From Opitutales bacterium (GTDB lineage: Bacteria; Verrucomicrobiota; Verrucomicrobiia; Opitutales; T3Sed10-336), in contig JAIUMY010000005.1 of the NCBI GenBank assembly GCA_022565335.1, positions 1 through 63,154 on the forward strand: a stretch of DNA of 63,154 nt, in the 5' to 3' direction. Under the pieces are notes generated by a model. That model saw only the letters and a program-made list of their open reading frames with translations, was not told where the DNA came from and did no database searches. The translations under genes and the position numbers were made by a program. Each line of letters begins with the position of its first letter. The stretch's first letter is position 1. This document shows positions 43,232 to 53,920 of this stretch, one piece after another.

Positions 43232-43972
43232 TCACACCTGAGAGAATCCCTCCGGAGAGGCATGGGGGCTCCCCAAAAGAGGCAAGAGCCTCTGAGATCC
43301 TTCAAGCAGAGACCGCAAATCACCCCCGGTCGGAATACGGAAAGTCACTTGATCAGCGCGGACCTCCCAGATCACCAAAGGATCCGGGCAAACCAGAGTC
43401 AAAAAGCTGCCATCCAAAGGATAATCGAGGTGCGGGCGCAAGCGGGCATCCTCTTCCAAACGGTCGATGACCTTTGCCACGTTAATCGATCGGCGCGGTT
43501 GCCAGATCAGCTCCGAGCAGATTCCCTCCAAAACCTGGACCCATTGGGGAATCAACGCCTCCTCCAAGAGCTTTTCGCCCGAAACCTCGGTCCGCAGCTC
43601 ATAGTTCCCGGGAGTTTCCCCCTGAAGTTCAATCCATACATCCAGGCGACTTTCGGGCAGGCTGATCCGCACCGCCCCCTTCGATAGCTGCAAATTAAAA
43701 TCCCGCCGCCGCAGGGAAAACTCTTTACGCAATCGTTGAAATACAAGGTCCGCGTGATTCCGGACTTCCCTTTCCCCGATGGCTTGAACAAAAGCCTGCG
43801 CCGCTTCGTCGGAGACCTTGGGGACCTGGTGTCCGCGCTCTTTTTGGAAGCCCGAGAGTTGGGGCACCGGACCAACCGCCCGGCCTTGCAAGGTCAAACG
43901 CCCTCCTGAAAATGAATCCTGTTTTTCTGCGGAAGCCAGTCCTGCCATACCCAACTCTTTTCCTCTCAACAT
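43232..43972 (-). CDS. Unknown protein opening the secretion cluster
   Basis: A 246-residue soluble-looking protein, with an alternative ATG at 43948 (238 residues). No signal peptide or transmembrane helix is seen. Segments include VSDEAAQAFVQAIGEREVRN, LSLPE-like beta elements (VRISLPESRLDVWIEL) and a C-terminal half with LICSELIWQ-type strands. I recognise no family. It is the first gene of the cluster on this strand, 51 bp before the GspL-like gene, so a role with the secretion machine is plausible but unproven. The divergent nitroreductase begins 128 bp away. Confidence 0.62.
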   Translation of the reverse strand: MLRGKELGMAGLASAEKQDSFSGGRLTLQGRAVGPVPQLSGFQKERGHQVPKVSDEAAQAFVQAIGEREVRNHADLVFQRLRKEFSLRRRDFNLQLSKGAVRISLPESRLDVWIELQGETPGNYELRTEVSGEKLLEEALIPQWVQVLEGICSELIWQPRRSINVAKVIDRLEEDARLRPHLDYPLDGSFLTLVCPDPLVIWEVRADQVTFRIPTGGDLRSLLEGSQRLLPLLGSPHASPEGFSQV

Positions 43973-44100
43973 CCCATGGCAAGAACGGAAACCGGGAAAA
44001 TTTTGACGCCCACCCCACTTGCCCCAGCGGACATAAAGGTTAGATTACTCCCGTTAGAGGAAAGCCCTTACGATCCGGACATTTTTCCGTCTCTCATCCG

Positions 44101-44703
44101 ATGCAAGAAACAAACCATTTTAACCGCGCGAACATCCTTCGCGAAATCATTCGCAACCGCCGCAGCGTGAAGCCACGGCTATTCAATGGCGAGAAGATTC
44201 CTGATACCATCGTTGAGGAAATTCTGGAGGACGCCACTTGGGCCCCTACCCATCATTTGACCCAACCTTGGCGCTTCATCGTCTTCACCGGATCGGCGCT
44301 GCAACGGCTGGCGGACTTTCGCCAGCATTGGTGTCGGATCAGCACTCCCCCGGAGCAATACGATGCGGCCAAGGCCGCTCGCCTGGAAAGCAATTTACTC
44401 AACTCCTCCCATGTAGTCTTTCTCTGTCTGAAACGCCATAAACGCCCCGGATTTCCCGAGGAGGAGGAAGTTGCGGCAGTCGCCTGTGCCGCCCAAAACA
44501 TCATGCTGAGTGCAGAGGCCCACGGGTTTCATGCCTTCTGGGGCAGTGGCGGCGACACCTACAGCGAAGACCTGCATGAGTTTCTCGAATTGGAATCCAC
44601 CGAACGCTGCCTGGGATCACTCTACCTCGGCTATACGGACAAACCCCTACCCCGGCCCCGCCGCCGTCCGCTGAGCGAAGTCATGCGCTGGTATGAGACG
44701 TAA
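44101..44703 (+). CDS. Nitroreductase-family flavoprotein
   Basis: A 200-residue FMN-dependent oxidoreductase of the nitroreductase superfamily. RNRRSVKPRLFNGEKIP near the N terminus is the phosphate-binding Arg-rich region; WAPTHHLTQPWRFIVFTG is the FMN contact; AAQNIMLSAEAHGFHAFWGS and LGYTDKPLPRPRRRPLSEVM complete the family. Closest in style to small YdjA-like enzymes. Physiological substrate unknown. It is divergent from the secretion cluster. Confidence 0.88.
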   Translation: MQETNHFNRANILREIIRNRRSVKPRLFNGEKIPDTIVEEILEDATWAPTHHLTQPWRFIVFTGSALQRLADFRQHWCRISTPPEQYDAAKAARLESNLLNSSHVVFLCLKRHKRPGFPEEEEVAAVACAAQNIMLSAEAHGFHAFWGSGGDTYSEDLHEFLELESTERCLGSLYLGYTDKPLPRPRRRPLSEVMRWYET

Positions 44704-45090
44704 AGGGCCTCCCCTATGAGGCCACCCGTGAATGCCTACGCACCGGGCATACGGATGTGCTGCCTTCACATCCTGATCGCAATCTTTATCGTCCTGCTAA
44801 TCCTAATCTCGAACCTACTCACTGATTTAAGAGGCCACACGGGCTAAGCCAATTGCCAATTTTCTCCCCCTATTCTCCATCCTCCTTACTCTTTCGAGAA
44901 CCACCTCGCCGGCGAGGGAGACATATCTTCCTTTCAGCGTTTCTATTCCCAACCCTTGCGAAAGCTGCGGGCTACACAAATTTCCATCCTCAATCCCCTC
45001 GCTCACCCCGCTGTTCGGGCGTATCTATGAATTTTTATCGATTCGCGGTTTTACAATTTTGCCCAACCCCAAGGGCCTGCCGCTGACCGA
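44704..45090. other. Gene-free 387-bp stretch between the nitroreductase and atpC
   Basis: No coding region or RNA gene is supported. A 6-bp hairpin, GGCCTC/GAGGCC, lies directly after the nitroreductase stop but has no T run. The rest is pyrimidine-rich on the plus strand. I see no clear terminator for the ATP synthase operon, whose last stop is at 45091. Confidence 0.6.
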
Positions 45091-45498
45091 CTACCGCTTT
45101 TTTTGTTTCACCAAGAGCTGTGCTTGGTGATAGCGGACCATGGTTTCTAGACGTTCCAACTCTTCGGGCTCCATGTCGACGGCTTCCTTAAGCTTTGCTT
45201 CTGCCTTGGCCATGGCTCTTTCGACTACGGCCGGTTCGATTTGCGCAACGTCAATAGCCGACTCGGTCAAAACACTGATTTTGTCCTGCATCACTTGAGC
45301 AAAACCCGCACTTACCGCAAGATATTCGGTTTTACCACCATGCAGGACCCGCAATTCCCCGGCATCAACTTGAGTCAGTAAAGGCAAGTGACCGGGCAAA
45401 AGCCCCACCTCTCCTTGTTTGGTCGGCAGGATCACCTGATCCACAGGGGATTCATAAGCCTTGCCTTGAGGGGTGACGATCTCGAGATGAAGCGACAT
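45091..45498 (-). CDS. atpC: ATP synthase epsilon subunit
   Basis: A 135-residue F1 epsilon subunit of the central stalk. LHLEIVTPQGKAYESPVDQV and GEVGLLPGHLPLLTQVDAGEL are the N-terminal beta-sandwich, then FAQVMQDKISVLTESA, and a C-terminal helical hairpin ending in LLVKQKKR. It regulates hydrolysis. The last gene of the operon, 9 bp after atpD. Confidence 0.96.
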   Translation of the reverse strand: MSLHLEIVTPQGKAYESPVDQVILPTKQGEVGLLPGHLPLLTQVDAGELRVLHGGKTEYLAVSAGFAQVMQDKISVLTESAIDVAQIEPAVVERAMAKAEAKLKEAVDMEPEELERLETMVRYHQAQLLVKQKKR

Positions 45499-45507
45499 GG
45501 TGGGTGA

Positions 45508-46941
<1,434 letters not shown>

Positions 46942-46958
46942 TTATAAATTAAAGTAGA

Positions 46959-47855
46959 TTAATTTGAAAGGGCGGCCGCGGAAATTTCCAGAATTTCCTG
47001 GGTAATCGCCGCCTGACGGGCTTTGTTATATTGCAGAGTGAGATCATCCAACAATGATGACGCGTTATCGGAAGCGGCCTTCATGGCCACCATTCGGGCG
47101 CTGTGCTCGGAGGCTTTGGCCTCGAGTACGAACTGATACACTTGATTATGAATGTAACGGGGCAAAAGTTCCGAGAGAACTTCCGCCGGGGTGGGCTCAA
47201 AAATCATATCGCGTTCTTCCTGCGGCAATTTCCGGGCACCGACCACTTTTCCACCAACCTTTCTGCCCGTCACTTCACTGAGAATATTTTTCAGGTCCAG
47301 AAGGGGTAGTAAGGTATACACCGTCGCCTCCTGCAGGAGAGTGTTTACGAAACGGGGATAGAGAATTTCGATGGTATCGATCTTTCCTTCGATAAACCGC
47401 TCAATCAGGAGTTGGGAAATTTGTCGCACCGGGTTGTAGGCAACTTTATCACCCAACGAAAAATCCGCGACCAAGTTACGACGGGTACGCGAGAGAAACT
47501 GCGCCCCTTTACGTCCCACGACATAATATTCGGCCTCCGTTTTGATTTCAGAAATTTTCTTGAAAAGATTTCCGTTGAGGGGTCCACAAAGTCCTTTATC
47601 GGAGCTTAGAACCAATACGCCACGAGTTTTGACCTCACGACTTTGCAGGAATGGGTGGACAAACTTGCCTTCCACCTTGTCCTCAATGGCGGCCAACATC
47701 GCCGAGAGCAAAGCTGAGTATTCACTCCCTGATAAAGCCTCGTTTTGAGCCTTCTTCATTTTCGAAGCGGCCACCATCTCCATCGCCTTGGTGATCTGCT
47801 TGGTATTCTTAACCGACTTGATACGACGCCGGATATCTCTGGTACTTGAGGACAT
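46959..47855 (-). CDS. atpG: ATP synthase gamma subunit
   Basis: A 298-residue rotor shaft subunit. The N-terminal helix has RRIKSVKNTKQITKAMEMVA, the Rossmann-like centre has VLSSDKGLCGPLNGNLFK, and the C-terminal helix has MVAMKAASDNASSLLDDLTL followed by NKARQAAITQEILEI. Typical length. Start 46 bp after atpA. Confidence 0.97.
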   Translation of the reverse strand: MSSSTRDIRRRIKSVKNTKQITKAMEMVAASKMKKAQNEALSGSEYSALLSAMLAAIEDKVEGKFVHPFLQSREVKTRGVLVLSSDKGLCGPLNGNLFKKISEIKTEAEYYVVGRKGAQFLSRTRRNLVADFSLGDKVAYNPVRQISQLLIERFIEGKIDTIEILYPRFVNTLLQEATVYTLLPLLDLKNILSEVTGRKVGGKVVGARKLPQEERDMIFEPTPAEVLSELLPRYIHNQVYQFVLEAKASEHSARMVAMKAASDNASSLLDDLTLQYNKARQAAITQEILEISAAALSN

Positions 47856-47901
47856 GGGTCAATCTATGGTTAGTAGGCGTGGCATTGCGGGAGACCTTGC
47901 T

Positions 47902-49431
47902 TTAAAGGGACTTTTTCCACTCTTCGTAGGCCTTCTTCAAGGTGGCGGCAATTTCGTCGGAGATTTTCCCCTCCTTACGAATCTTGGTTAAGGTGGCATC
48001 CTCACGGGTGGAAAAATACTCCCGGAAGCTGGCCGCGGAGGAGACGATTTCCTTTGCCGGAATATCATCATAATAGCCGTTTTGAATGCCCCACAGAGTC
48101 GCAACCTGCAATTCCATCGGAATGGGGCTGAGAATAGGCTGTTTGAAAATTTCGACAATTCGCGCACCACGATCCAGTTGGGCCTTGGTTTTGGCGTCAA
48201 GGTCCGAACCAAACTGCGCGAAAGCAGCAAGTTCGCGAAACTGCGCCAGTTCGAGTTTGATCTTTCCGGCAACCTGTTTGGTGGCCTTTACCTGGGCGGC
48301 CGAACCAACCCGGGAGACCGACAAGCCGACATTGATCGCGGGTCGAATCCCCTGATTGAACAAATCGGTTTCCAGGAAAATCTGCCCGTCGGTAATGGAA
48401 ATCACGTTGGTCGGAATGTAGGCTGAAACATCACCCGCCTGCGTTTCAATGACGGGCAATGCGGTAAGCGATCCACCCCCGGCCTCGGGCGAGAGACGGG
48501 CCGAACGCTCAAGAAGACGGGAATGCAGATAAAAGACATCTCCCGGGAAAGCCTCACGCCCGGAGGGGCGTTTGAGAATCAAGGAAATCTGACGATAGGC
48601 CACCGCGTGTTTGGACAAATCATCGTACACGATCAGGGCATCCTTGCCGTTCTGCATGAACCACTCGCCGATCGCGGCACCCGCGTAGGGGGCCAGGTAT
48701 TGGTTGGCCGCATTATCGGCCGCCGGGGCGGTTACGATAATCGTGTAATCAAGGGCGCCTTTCTCCCGCAAAGCCTCGATGGTCCGCGCGACATTGGCGT
48801 TCTTTTGGCCAATGATTACGTAAATGGAATACACCGGGCGAAAGTCAGGGTCGCCGGATTCTTCGCCGACGCGATTGATATTCGCCTGGTTAATAATGGT
48901 GTCCACGGCAATGGTGGTTTTCCCAGTTCCGCGGTCACCAATGATCAACTCCCGCTGGCCACGGCCAATAGGGATCATTGAATCAACCGACATTATGCCG
49001 GTCTGCAGGGGCTGATCCACCGATTTACGCTCAATGATGCCGGGGGCGATTTTTTCCAGCGGATAGCGTTCGGAGGAGTCGAGGGGGCCCTTGTCGTCAA
49101 CGGGGGTTCCGATTGAATCCACAACCCGGCCCAACAGACCCATACCGACCGGAATGGACAGCAATTTTCCAGTGGTTTTCACCTCGTCCCCCTGCCGGAC
49201 ATGGCTGGCGTCACCGAGGATGATACAGCCGACTTCCTCTTCCTCCAGATTGAGTGCGATGCCCGTTATGCCACCGGGAAATTCGACCATCTCATTATAC
49301 ATGACTTCCGAAAGTCCGTCCACCTTGGCGACCCCGTCCGCGACGGCGACGACCCGGCCGGTGTTTTGCTTGACGGTCTTGCTCTCAAGCTGGGAGATTT
49401 GTTCTTCAATTTGTTCAATGACGCTGCTCAT
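47902..49431 (-). CDS. atpA: ATP synthase alpha subunit
   Basis: The 509-residue non-catalytic F1 subunit. The N-terminal beta barrel includes [20 protein letters not shown]; the P-loop is [11 protein letters not shown]; later motifs are [18 protein letters not shown] and [20 protein letters not shown], then [13 protein letters not shown]. It starts 22 bp after atpH. Complete and unremarkable. Confidence 0.98.
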   Translation of the reverse strand: MSSVIEQIEEQISQLESKTVKQNTGRVVAVADGVAKVDGLSEVMYNEMVEFPGGITGIALNLEEEEVGCIILGDASHVRQGDEVKTTGKLLSIPVGMGLLGRVVDSIGTPVDDKGPLDSSERYPLEKIAPGIIERKSVDQPLQTGIMSVDSMIPIGRGQRELIIGDRGTGKTTIAVDTIINQANINRVGEESGDPDFRPVYSIYVIIGQKNANVARTIEALREKGALDYTIIVTAPAADNAANQYLAPYAGAAIGEWFMQNGKDALIVYDDLSKHAVAYRQISLILKRPSGREAFPGDVFYLHSRLLERSARLSPEAGGGSLTALPVIETQAGDVSAYIPTNVISITDGQIFLETDLFNQGIRPAINVGLSVSRVGSAAQVKATKQVAGKIKLELAQFRELAAFAQFGSDLDAKTKAQLDRGARIVEIFKQPILSPIPMELQVATLWGIQNGYYDDIPAKEIVSSAASFREYFSTREDATLTKIRKEGKISDEIAATLKKAYEEWKKSL

Positions 49432-49453
49432 GGTGATAAATAACTGGGTAAAT

Positions 49454-49861
49454 TCAAATGGTTTGGGAAGCTACCTTGCGCGCAAGTTCTTCGATCTGTT
49501 GGCGCGCGGAATATTCATAGGTGTCGCAACCGACACGGGCGTGAAAGCCTGCTAAAAGTTCTTTGTTTTCTTTGGGGACGATGGTGATGGTGCGACCGTA
49601 GGTGTCGTTGAAAAAGGCCGCCAGTTGTTTTTGCGCCGATTCTTCGAGAGGACCCGCGTGCTCAACAACCGCCTCCCGCTTGGCGACTTCCACTTTTAGA
49701 TAATTGCGGTAAGCGCGGAGAATCGCTTTGTATTCACGCGGCGGTTTTTTATCCAGCGCTTGCAAAACGGCACTGACCCGCTCAGGCACCACACGGTCCT
49801 CTTCGATGCTCATCGCCACCAATTGTCGGGCAAACTTTTTACTGCGGATGCTTTGCGCCAT
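49454..49861 (-). CDS. atpH: ATP synthase delta subunit, short form
   Basis: A 135-residue OSCP/delta subunit joining the peripheral stalk to F1. Most bacterial delta subunits are near 175-180 residues. The C-terminal part is recognisable ([20 protein letters not shown]), but the N-terminal helical domain that binds alpha is shortened, with a start at [18 protein letters not shown]. No in-frame upstream start gives a longer form, as atpF ends only 7 bp before. The position between atpF and atpA supports the call. The truncated domain may be a lineage feature. Confidence 0.85.
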   Translation of the reverse strand: MAQSIRSKKFARQLVAMSIEEDRVVPERVSAVLQALDKKPPREYKAILRAYRNYLKVEVAKREAVVEHAGPLEESAQKQLAAFFNDTYGRTITIVPKENKELLAGFHARVGCDTYEYSARQQIEELARKVASQTI

Positions 49862-49867
49862 GGAAAA

Positions 49868-50416
49868 TCAGTTTTTCTGGAGTTCCTCGGTGGCTTTTTG
49901 GGTGTAGCGGGATTTCTCCGCCTCCCCCAGTTCTGAACCAAGAACACGGGTCGAGGTTAACACGACCAGGCGGGCAATTTCCTCCCGTACTTCGGCCAGC
50001 ATTTTCTTCCGTTCCTGCTCGATGGCCTGCTCCGCTTTTTCCATCATTTCGGTGATGCGCTGATTGGTATCGGCGGTTTGTTTCTCCTGGTAGGCTTTGG
50101 CGGCTTGCCGGGCTTCTTCGAGGGTTTGCTTGGCTTCGCGCGAGGCACTATCTATAATTTCCTTTTGCTGGGCCTCGGTTTCCGCCATGCGGACCTTGAT
50201 CTCCTCAGCGTTCTTCAGACTCTCGGCGATTTTATCCTGCCGCAAATCGATGGTTCGCAGGATTGGCCGAATCCCGAAATAGTAAATAACAACCGCGACG
50301 ATCCCGAAATTTACGATCTGCGCAATAAGGGTGTTCCAATAAATACCGAATTCCTGGAAGATGGTCGGAGCGGCATCGGCTTGCGCCAAAAAGAGAGGAA
50401 AAAATTCACCGTTCAT
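49868..50416 (-). CDS. atpF: ATP synthase b subunit
   Basis: A 182-residue peripheral stalk subunit. A single membrane helix near residues 25-47 (NTLIAQIVNFGIVAVVIYYF) is followed by a long charged coiled coil (residues about 55-175) with repeats such as EETKVRMAETEAQQKEII-like heptads. Only one b gene is seen, so the stalk is likely a homodimer. It follows atpE by 69 bp. Confidence 0.95.
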   Translation of the reverse strand: MNGEFFPLFLAQADAAPTIFQEFGIYWNTLIAQIVNFGIVAVVIYYFGIRPILRTIDLRQDKIAESLKNAEEIKVRMAETEAQQKEIIDSASREAKQTLEEARQAAKAYQEKQTADTNQRITEMMEKAEQAIEQERKKMLAEVREEIARLVVLTSTRVLGSELGEAEKSRYTQKATEELQKN

Positions 50417-50485
50417 GGAAAGCTTCGGATACTTGGGGGAAAGTGATGAGCCGCCGGTTGGTTTTCCGGCGGCTCAAAGATTCGT

Positions 50486-50740
50486 TTATCCAAGGAAGAT
50501 GACGAAGAAGATAATCGCTTCGGCCAAGGCCATAGCAATAATCGACTGCACCAAAATCGGGGTGGCGGCACCGGGGTTGCGTCCGACGGACTCAACCGCT
50601 TTGTAACCGATCAGACCAATGCCAATAGGAATGGCAAAAGCCGCGACGGCCAATTGGAGATTTCCGGTAATGGCCGCACCGGCGATTTCGACGGTTTCCG
50701 CGTCAACGACTTGGGCGAGAATGAGAGCTGTTTCGAGCAT
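50486..50740 (-). CDS. atpE: ATP synthase c subunit
   Basis: An 84-residue rotor-ring protein with two membrane helices. Helix 1 is AVAAFAIPIGIGLIGYKAVE, the polar loop reads GRNP (RQP in many species), and helix 2 carries the ion-binding Glu in MALAEAIIFFVIF. The Gln in helix 1 and the Ser/Thr after Glu that mark sodium-binding rings are absent, so proton coupling is more likely (inference). An N-terminal extension of about 25 residues could be a leader or extended helix. Confidence 0.95.
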   Translation of the reverse strand: MLETALILAQVVDAETVEIAGAAITGNLQLAVAAFAIPIGIGLIGYKAVESVGRNPGAATPILVQSIIAMALAEAIIFFVIFLG

Positions 50741-50838
50741 GATTTATTAGGTTTTAGGTTTTGTTTAACGGTTATTCCCCGGCGTCCACGTTTTATTGCG
50801 TTCTCTTAAGGAACCATGGTCCCACCGGAAGAAAGTTT

Positions 50839-51681
50839 TTAATGCGCATGGCCCTCCCCTTCAGGATGGTTACAGATCAAGCCAATATAAATGGCTACCA
50901 GCATAGTAAAGACAGCCGCCTGAATAAGCCCCACCATCACCTCAAAAAAGTAGAAGGGAATCGGCACGATCCAAGCGATAAAATTGGTCATCTCCACCAG
51001 GAGATTCTCCCCCCCATACATATTGCCATAGAGACGAAGGGAAAGGGAAACGGGTCGAAAGGCGATGGAAATCAGTTCCACCAACCCAACAAAGAGAAAA
51101 ATCGGCACGAGTAAGATGAAAATCGGCGTGCCTGTTGATTTGCGATCTGCTTTGGTCCCGAAGATATCATAGAGCAACATCTTCGGTCCGGCGTAACGAA
51201 TGCAAAAATACAGCCAGGCGACAAAACTGATGAGCGCCAGCGCCAAGGGCAGACTGAGGTCCGTGTTTCCAGGCCGGACCACTTTGACATCCGGCGCGTC
51301 TTTCAAATAAATCGACCCTACCCCGGGAACCAAACCTGACCAATTGTGGAAAAGAATGAAGAGGAAAAAACAAATCAGCAAAGGAAAGACCGGACGCAGG
51401 ACCTTGTCCCCGACAATGGGTCGCAAAACGTTCATCAACCCTTCAATGATCCCTTCAAGCACCGCTTGGCCGCGATGGGGCACCAGCGAGGGCTGACGCA
51501 CCAACAGGCGAAGCACCAATACCAAGAGGAGGGAAAAGACCCAGGCCGTAACGATCGAGGTGGTCACCGGAAGCCCCAGAAACGTCACCGGGTCGGCTTT
51601 CGGCTCGGCTGCCTGAGCCACCGTCGGAAGAAGGAGGCAAACAGCGATGACCAAAAAACTGAGATGAGAAGAGCGGAACAT
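50839..51681 (-). CDS. atpB: ATP synthase a subunit
   Basis: A 280-residue stator channel subunit with about six membrane helices. The essential Arg is in SLSLRLYGNMYGGE, and the C-terminal helix reads GLIQAAVFTMLVAIYIGLIC. The first stretch (LSFLVIAVCLLLPTVAQAA) looks like a signal peptide, as in some other bacteria with a periplasmic N terminus. It is the first gene of atpBEFHAGDC. No atpI precedes it. Confidence 0.95.
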   Translation of the reverse strand: MFRSSHLSFLVIAVCLLLPTVAQAAEPKADPVTFLGLPVTTSIVTAWVFSLLLVLVLRLLVRQPSLVPHRGQAVLEGIIEGLMNVLRPIVGDKVLRPVFPLLICFFLFILFHNWSGLVPGVGSIYLKDAPDVKVVRPGNTDLSLPLALALISFVAWLYFCIRYAGPKMLLYDIFGTKADRKSTGTPIFILLVPIFLFVGLVELISIAFRPVSLSLRLYGNMYGGENLLVEMTNFIAWIVPIPFYFFEVMVGLIQAAVFTMLVAIYIGLICNHPEGEGHAH

Positions 51682-51708
51682 AGAGAGGGCTTGTGGTAAA
51701 CAAGGGTG

Positions 51709-51724
51709 TTTCCCAAATGGGAAA
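51709..51724. promoter_or_regulatory. Palindrome upstream of atpB
   Basis: TTTCCCA (51709-51715) and TGGGAAA (51718-51724) are exact complements around AA, 28 bp upstream of the atpB start. The position fits an operator or 5'-UTR hairpin for the ATP synthase operon. No regulator can be named. Confidence 0.4.
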
Positions 51725-51986
51725 AGAATAATTGCTTGGCCCGTACCCCCGTATAGTCAACCTTGAAATGCAAAATGACCCAAATTTCCCCTTTTTTCTG
51801 AGAAAGTCCCCGCTTCCCCAAAAGGAAGGGCGAAGGCGTGTCCCGATAAGCGAAGGTCCCTCTGAGCTTTCGCGGGGGAATTGCCCAATCCTTCCCCAGA
51901 CGCACCCGCCCAACGGGAGAACAACCGCCAACGAACCCGAACCTCAACCCAACCACTCGAGCTCGGAGAGACCCTCGCCCCCCCGG

Positions 51987-52025
51987 CACCACTCCACGAC
52001 TCCAATACTCCACCACTCCACTCCA
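51987..52025. repeat. Irregular CTCCA short repeats
   Basis: About six copies of a CTCCA or ACTCCA unit with spacers of varying length sit in 39 bp of intergenic DNA (minus strand: TGGAG). Not CRISPR-like and not coding. Possibly a variable simple-sequence tract. Confidence 0.5.
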
Positions 52026-52106
52026 AGCGAAGCGAAGCAAAGATCCGGCCATCTCGTCACGCCATAGCCCCGAGGGCGACGGCGGAAGCTTCAGCGAAGG
52101 CGGACC

Positions 52107-52706
52107 CTACGCCCCCGCCTCGTCGAGGAGGCGCAGCGTTTCCCTCAGGGGCAAGCCCATTATATTGAAAAAGGATCCCCGCCAACCCGCCAGGATCTGC
52201 TCCCGCCCCTCCTGAATTCCATAGGCCCCCGCCTTGTCCAGGGGATTCACGAGATCATGGTAGGCCCGCGCCACCACCTCATCGAAACTTTTGAAAATCA
52301 CCTCGCTGCGCGCCACCGCCTCACGGGATACCAGAGCACCATCTGTTCCATGATAGGTTACCACCACCCCGGTGAAGACCTCATGGGTTCGTCCCGCCAG
52401 ACTCAAAAGCATCGCCAATGCTTCCTCGCGGCTTCCGGGTTTGTTCAGAATCCTCCCGCCCTCGGCTACAACCGTATCGGCGGCCAACACCACCGCGCCC
52501 CGATTCTCTTCCCACACCGCCCGGGCCTTTTTCCTCCCATTGAGCAAGGTGAGCTCAGAGGGCGTTTCCGCCGAACGAGCTTCCTCCACTGCCGGCGAAA
52601 TCACCTGGAAGGTTTTTCCCAAACGGGCCAGAATTTGTTGCCGCCGGGGAGAGCCGGAGCCAAGTATAAGGGGTTTTCGCGTATCACGATGAATTTTCTC
52701 TTTCAT
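52107..52706 (-). CDS. maf: Maf-family nucleotide pyrophosphatase
   Basis: A 199-residue house-cleaning NTP pyrophosphatase that hydrolyses non-canonical nucleotides such as dTTP/UTP analogues. Motifs are LILGSGSPRRQQILA, AADTVVAEGG, KPGSREEALAML and YGIQEGREQILAGWRGSFFN. ATG 52706; a longer open frame on this strand reaching 53138 runs opposite dinB and is rejected. It is divergent from dinB with 30 bp between starts. Confidence 0.92.
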   Translation of the reverse strand: MKEKIHRDTRKPLILGSGSPRRQQILARLGKTFQVISPAVEEARSAETPSELTLLNGRKKARAVWEENRGAVVLAADTVVAEGGRILNKPGSREEALAMLLSLAGRTHEVFTGVVVTYHGTDGALVSREAVARSEVIFKSFDEVVARAYHDLVNPLDKAGAYGIQEGREQILAGWRGSFFNIMGLPLRETLRLLDEAGA

Positions 52707-52736
52707 AAAACAAACTGACGGGGCCAATTCCCCACC

Positions 52737-53840
52737 ATGACCAAATTCACCGCCCAGGCAAACTCTTCTCCTTCCCCAAGGAAAATCATTCATATCGATA
52801 TGGATTGTTTCTACGCGGCCATCGAATGCCGCGACGACCCCAGTGTCGCCCACCTTCCGGTCGGCGTCGGCGGGGAAAGCGGCAGGGGCGTCCTGACCAC
52901 CTGCAACTACCGCGCCCGGAAATTCGGTTGCCACTCCGCCATGCCGGTTTTCAAAGCCCGACAACTTTGCCCCCAAATCATTCTCAAACCGGTCCGCTTC
53001 GAAGCCTATCGCGCCGAGGCCCGAAAAATCCGGGCAATCTTCGCCCGCTACACCAAAATCATCGAACCGCTCTCCCTGGACGAAGCTTTTCTGGATGTCA
53101 CCGGTCATCGGGAGTTCGCCTGGAAAATCGCCCACCAAATTCGGCAGGCCATCCGCGAAGAAACCGGCCTAACCGCCAGCGCCGGCATTGCCTCCAACAA
53201 AATGCTGGCCAAAATCGCCAGCGATTGGCGCAAACCGGATGGCCAGTTCGCCGTCCTCCCCAAGGACATCGTCACGTTCATGAAAGATCTGCCGGTCCGC
53301 AAACTTTGGGGAATCGGCCCCAAAAGCGCCGCGCTTTTGGAAGAACAAGGGGTCCATACCTGCGGCGATCTGCAAAAATGGCCAATTCCCCGCCTCATTG
53401 GCGTTTTTGGACAAAAATGGGGAATCACCCTACACGAACTGGCCCGGGGAAAGGATGAGCGTCCGGTAGAGATCCACCGCCCCCGAAAATCTCTTTCCAC
53501 CGAAATGACCCTGCCCAAAAATCTGGAAACCTTCGAAGAGTGCGAGGCCCTCCTGCCGGAATTACTCGAAACCCTGGAAGAGGACATGACCCGCATGATT
53601 GACGGAAAACCATTTCGAAAGATTTTTCTCAAACTGAAATTTGCCGACTTCCGCACCACCACCTGCGAAAGGCCGGCGACCACCCTGGACCGCAGCGCCT
53701 TCGCCGATCTCCTGCGGGAAGCCTTTGGCCGCCACGCTGAGGCGGTCCGCTTGGTTGGCCTGGGGGTTCGCTTTCCCGAAGCGGTCGAGGTGCCGGAGCG
53801 GCAATTGGTTTTCCCTTTTTTTGATAAGAATAAATCATAA
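52737..53840 (+). CDS. dinB: DNA polymerase IV (translesion)
   Basis: A 367-residue Y-family polymerase. Catalytic acids lie in IIHIDMDCFYAAIECRDDP and SLDEAFLDVTG. The HhH region is LWGIGPKSAALLEEQG. The little-finger domain follows (PRKSLSTEMTLPKNLE), and the C terminus QLVFPFF is a sliding-clamp-binding motif. Complete. No LexA box is evident in the short space shared with maf. Confidence 0.95.
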   Translation: MTKFTAQANSSPSPRKIIHIDMDCFYAAIECRDDPSVAHLPVGVGGESGRGVLTTCNYRARKFGCHSAMPVFKARQLCPQIILKPVRFEAYRAEARKIRAIFARYTKIIEPLSLDEAFLDVTGHREFAWKIAHQIRQAIREETGLTASAGIASNKMLAKIASDWRKPDGQFAVLPKDIVTFMKDLPVRKLWGIGPKSAALLEEQGVHTCGDLQKWPIPRLIGVFGQKWGITLHELARGKDERPVEIHRPRKSLSTEMTLPKNLETFEECEALLPELLETLEEDMTRMIDGKPFRKIFLKLKFADFRTTTCERPATTLDRSAFADLLREAFGRHAEAVRLVGLGVRFPEAVEVPERQLVFPFFDKNKS

Positions 53841-53920
53841 TAAAGCGAGTTTTGCATCAGTTTTATTCTTTCTTTACGGGGTTTACCAAGTTTTAATATT
53901 TGTACAACCCATCTATAACA

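Larger units (their letters stand above)
51682..52106. other. Gene-free 425-bp stretch between atpB and maf
   Basis: No coding region is supported. It should contain the atp operon promoter on the minus strand, which I cannot place with confidence. Contents: a palindrome TTTCCCA-aa-TGGGAAA at 51709-51724, just upstream of atpB, and a short run of CTCCA-type repeats at 51987-52025. GC skew and simple repeats suggest no protein coding. Confidence 0.6.

Noticed and set aside
44853..45086. Short plus-strand frame before atpC
   Set aside because: Low-complexity Pro/Arg/Ser-rich composition, no ribosome binding site and no family resemblance.
51987..52025. CRISPR-like repeats
   Set aside because: Units are about 5-6 bp with irregular spacing and no unique spacers; no cas genes occur in the window.
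52707..53138. Long minus-strand extension of the maf frame
   Set aside because: It runs opposite dinB, whose protein is strongly conserved, and Maf proteins start at the ATG at 52706.
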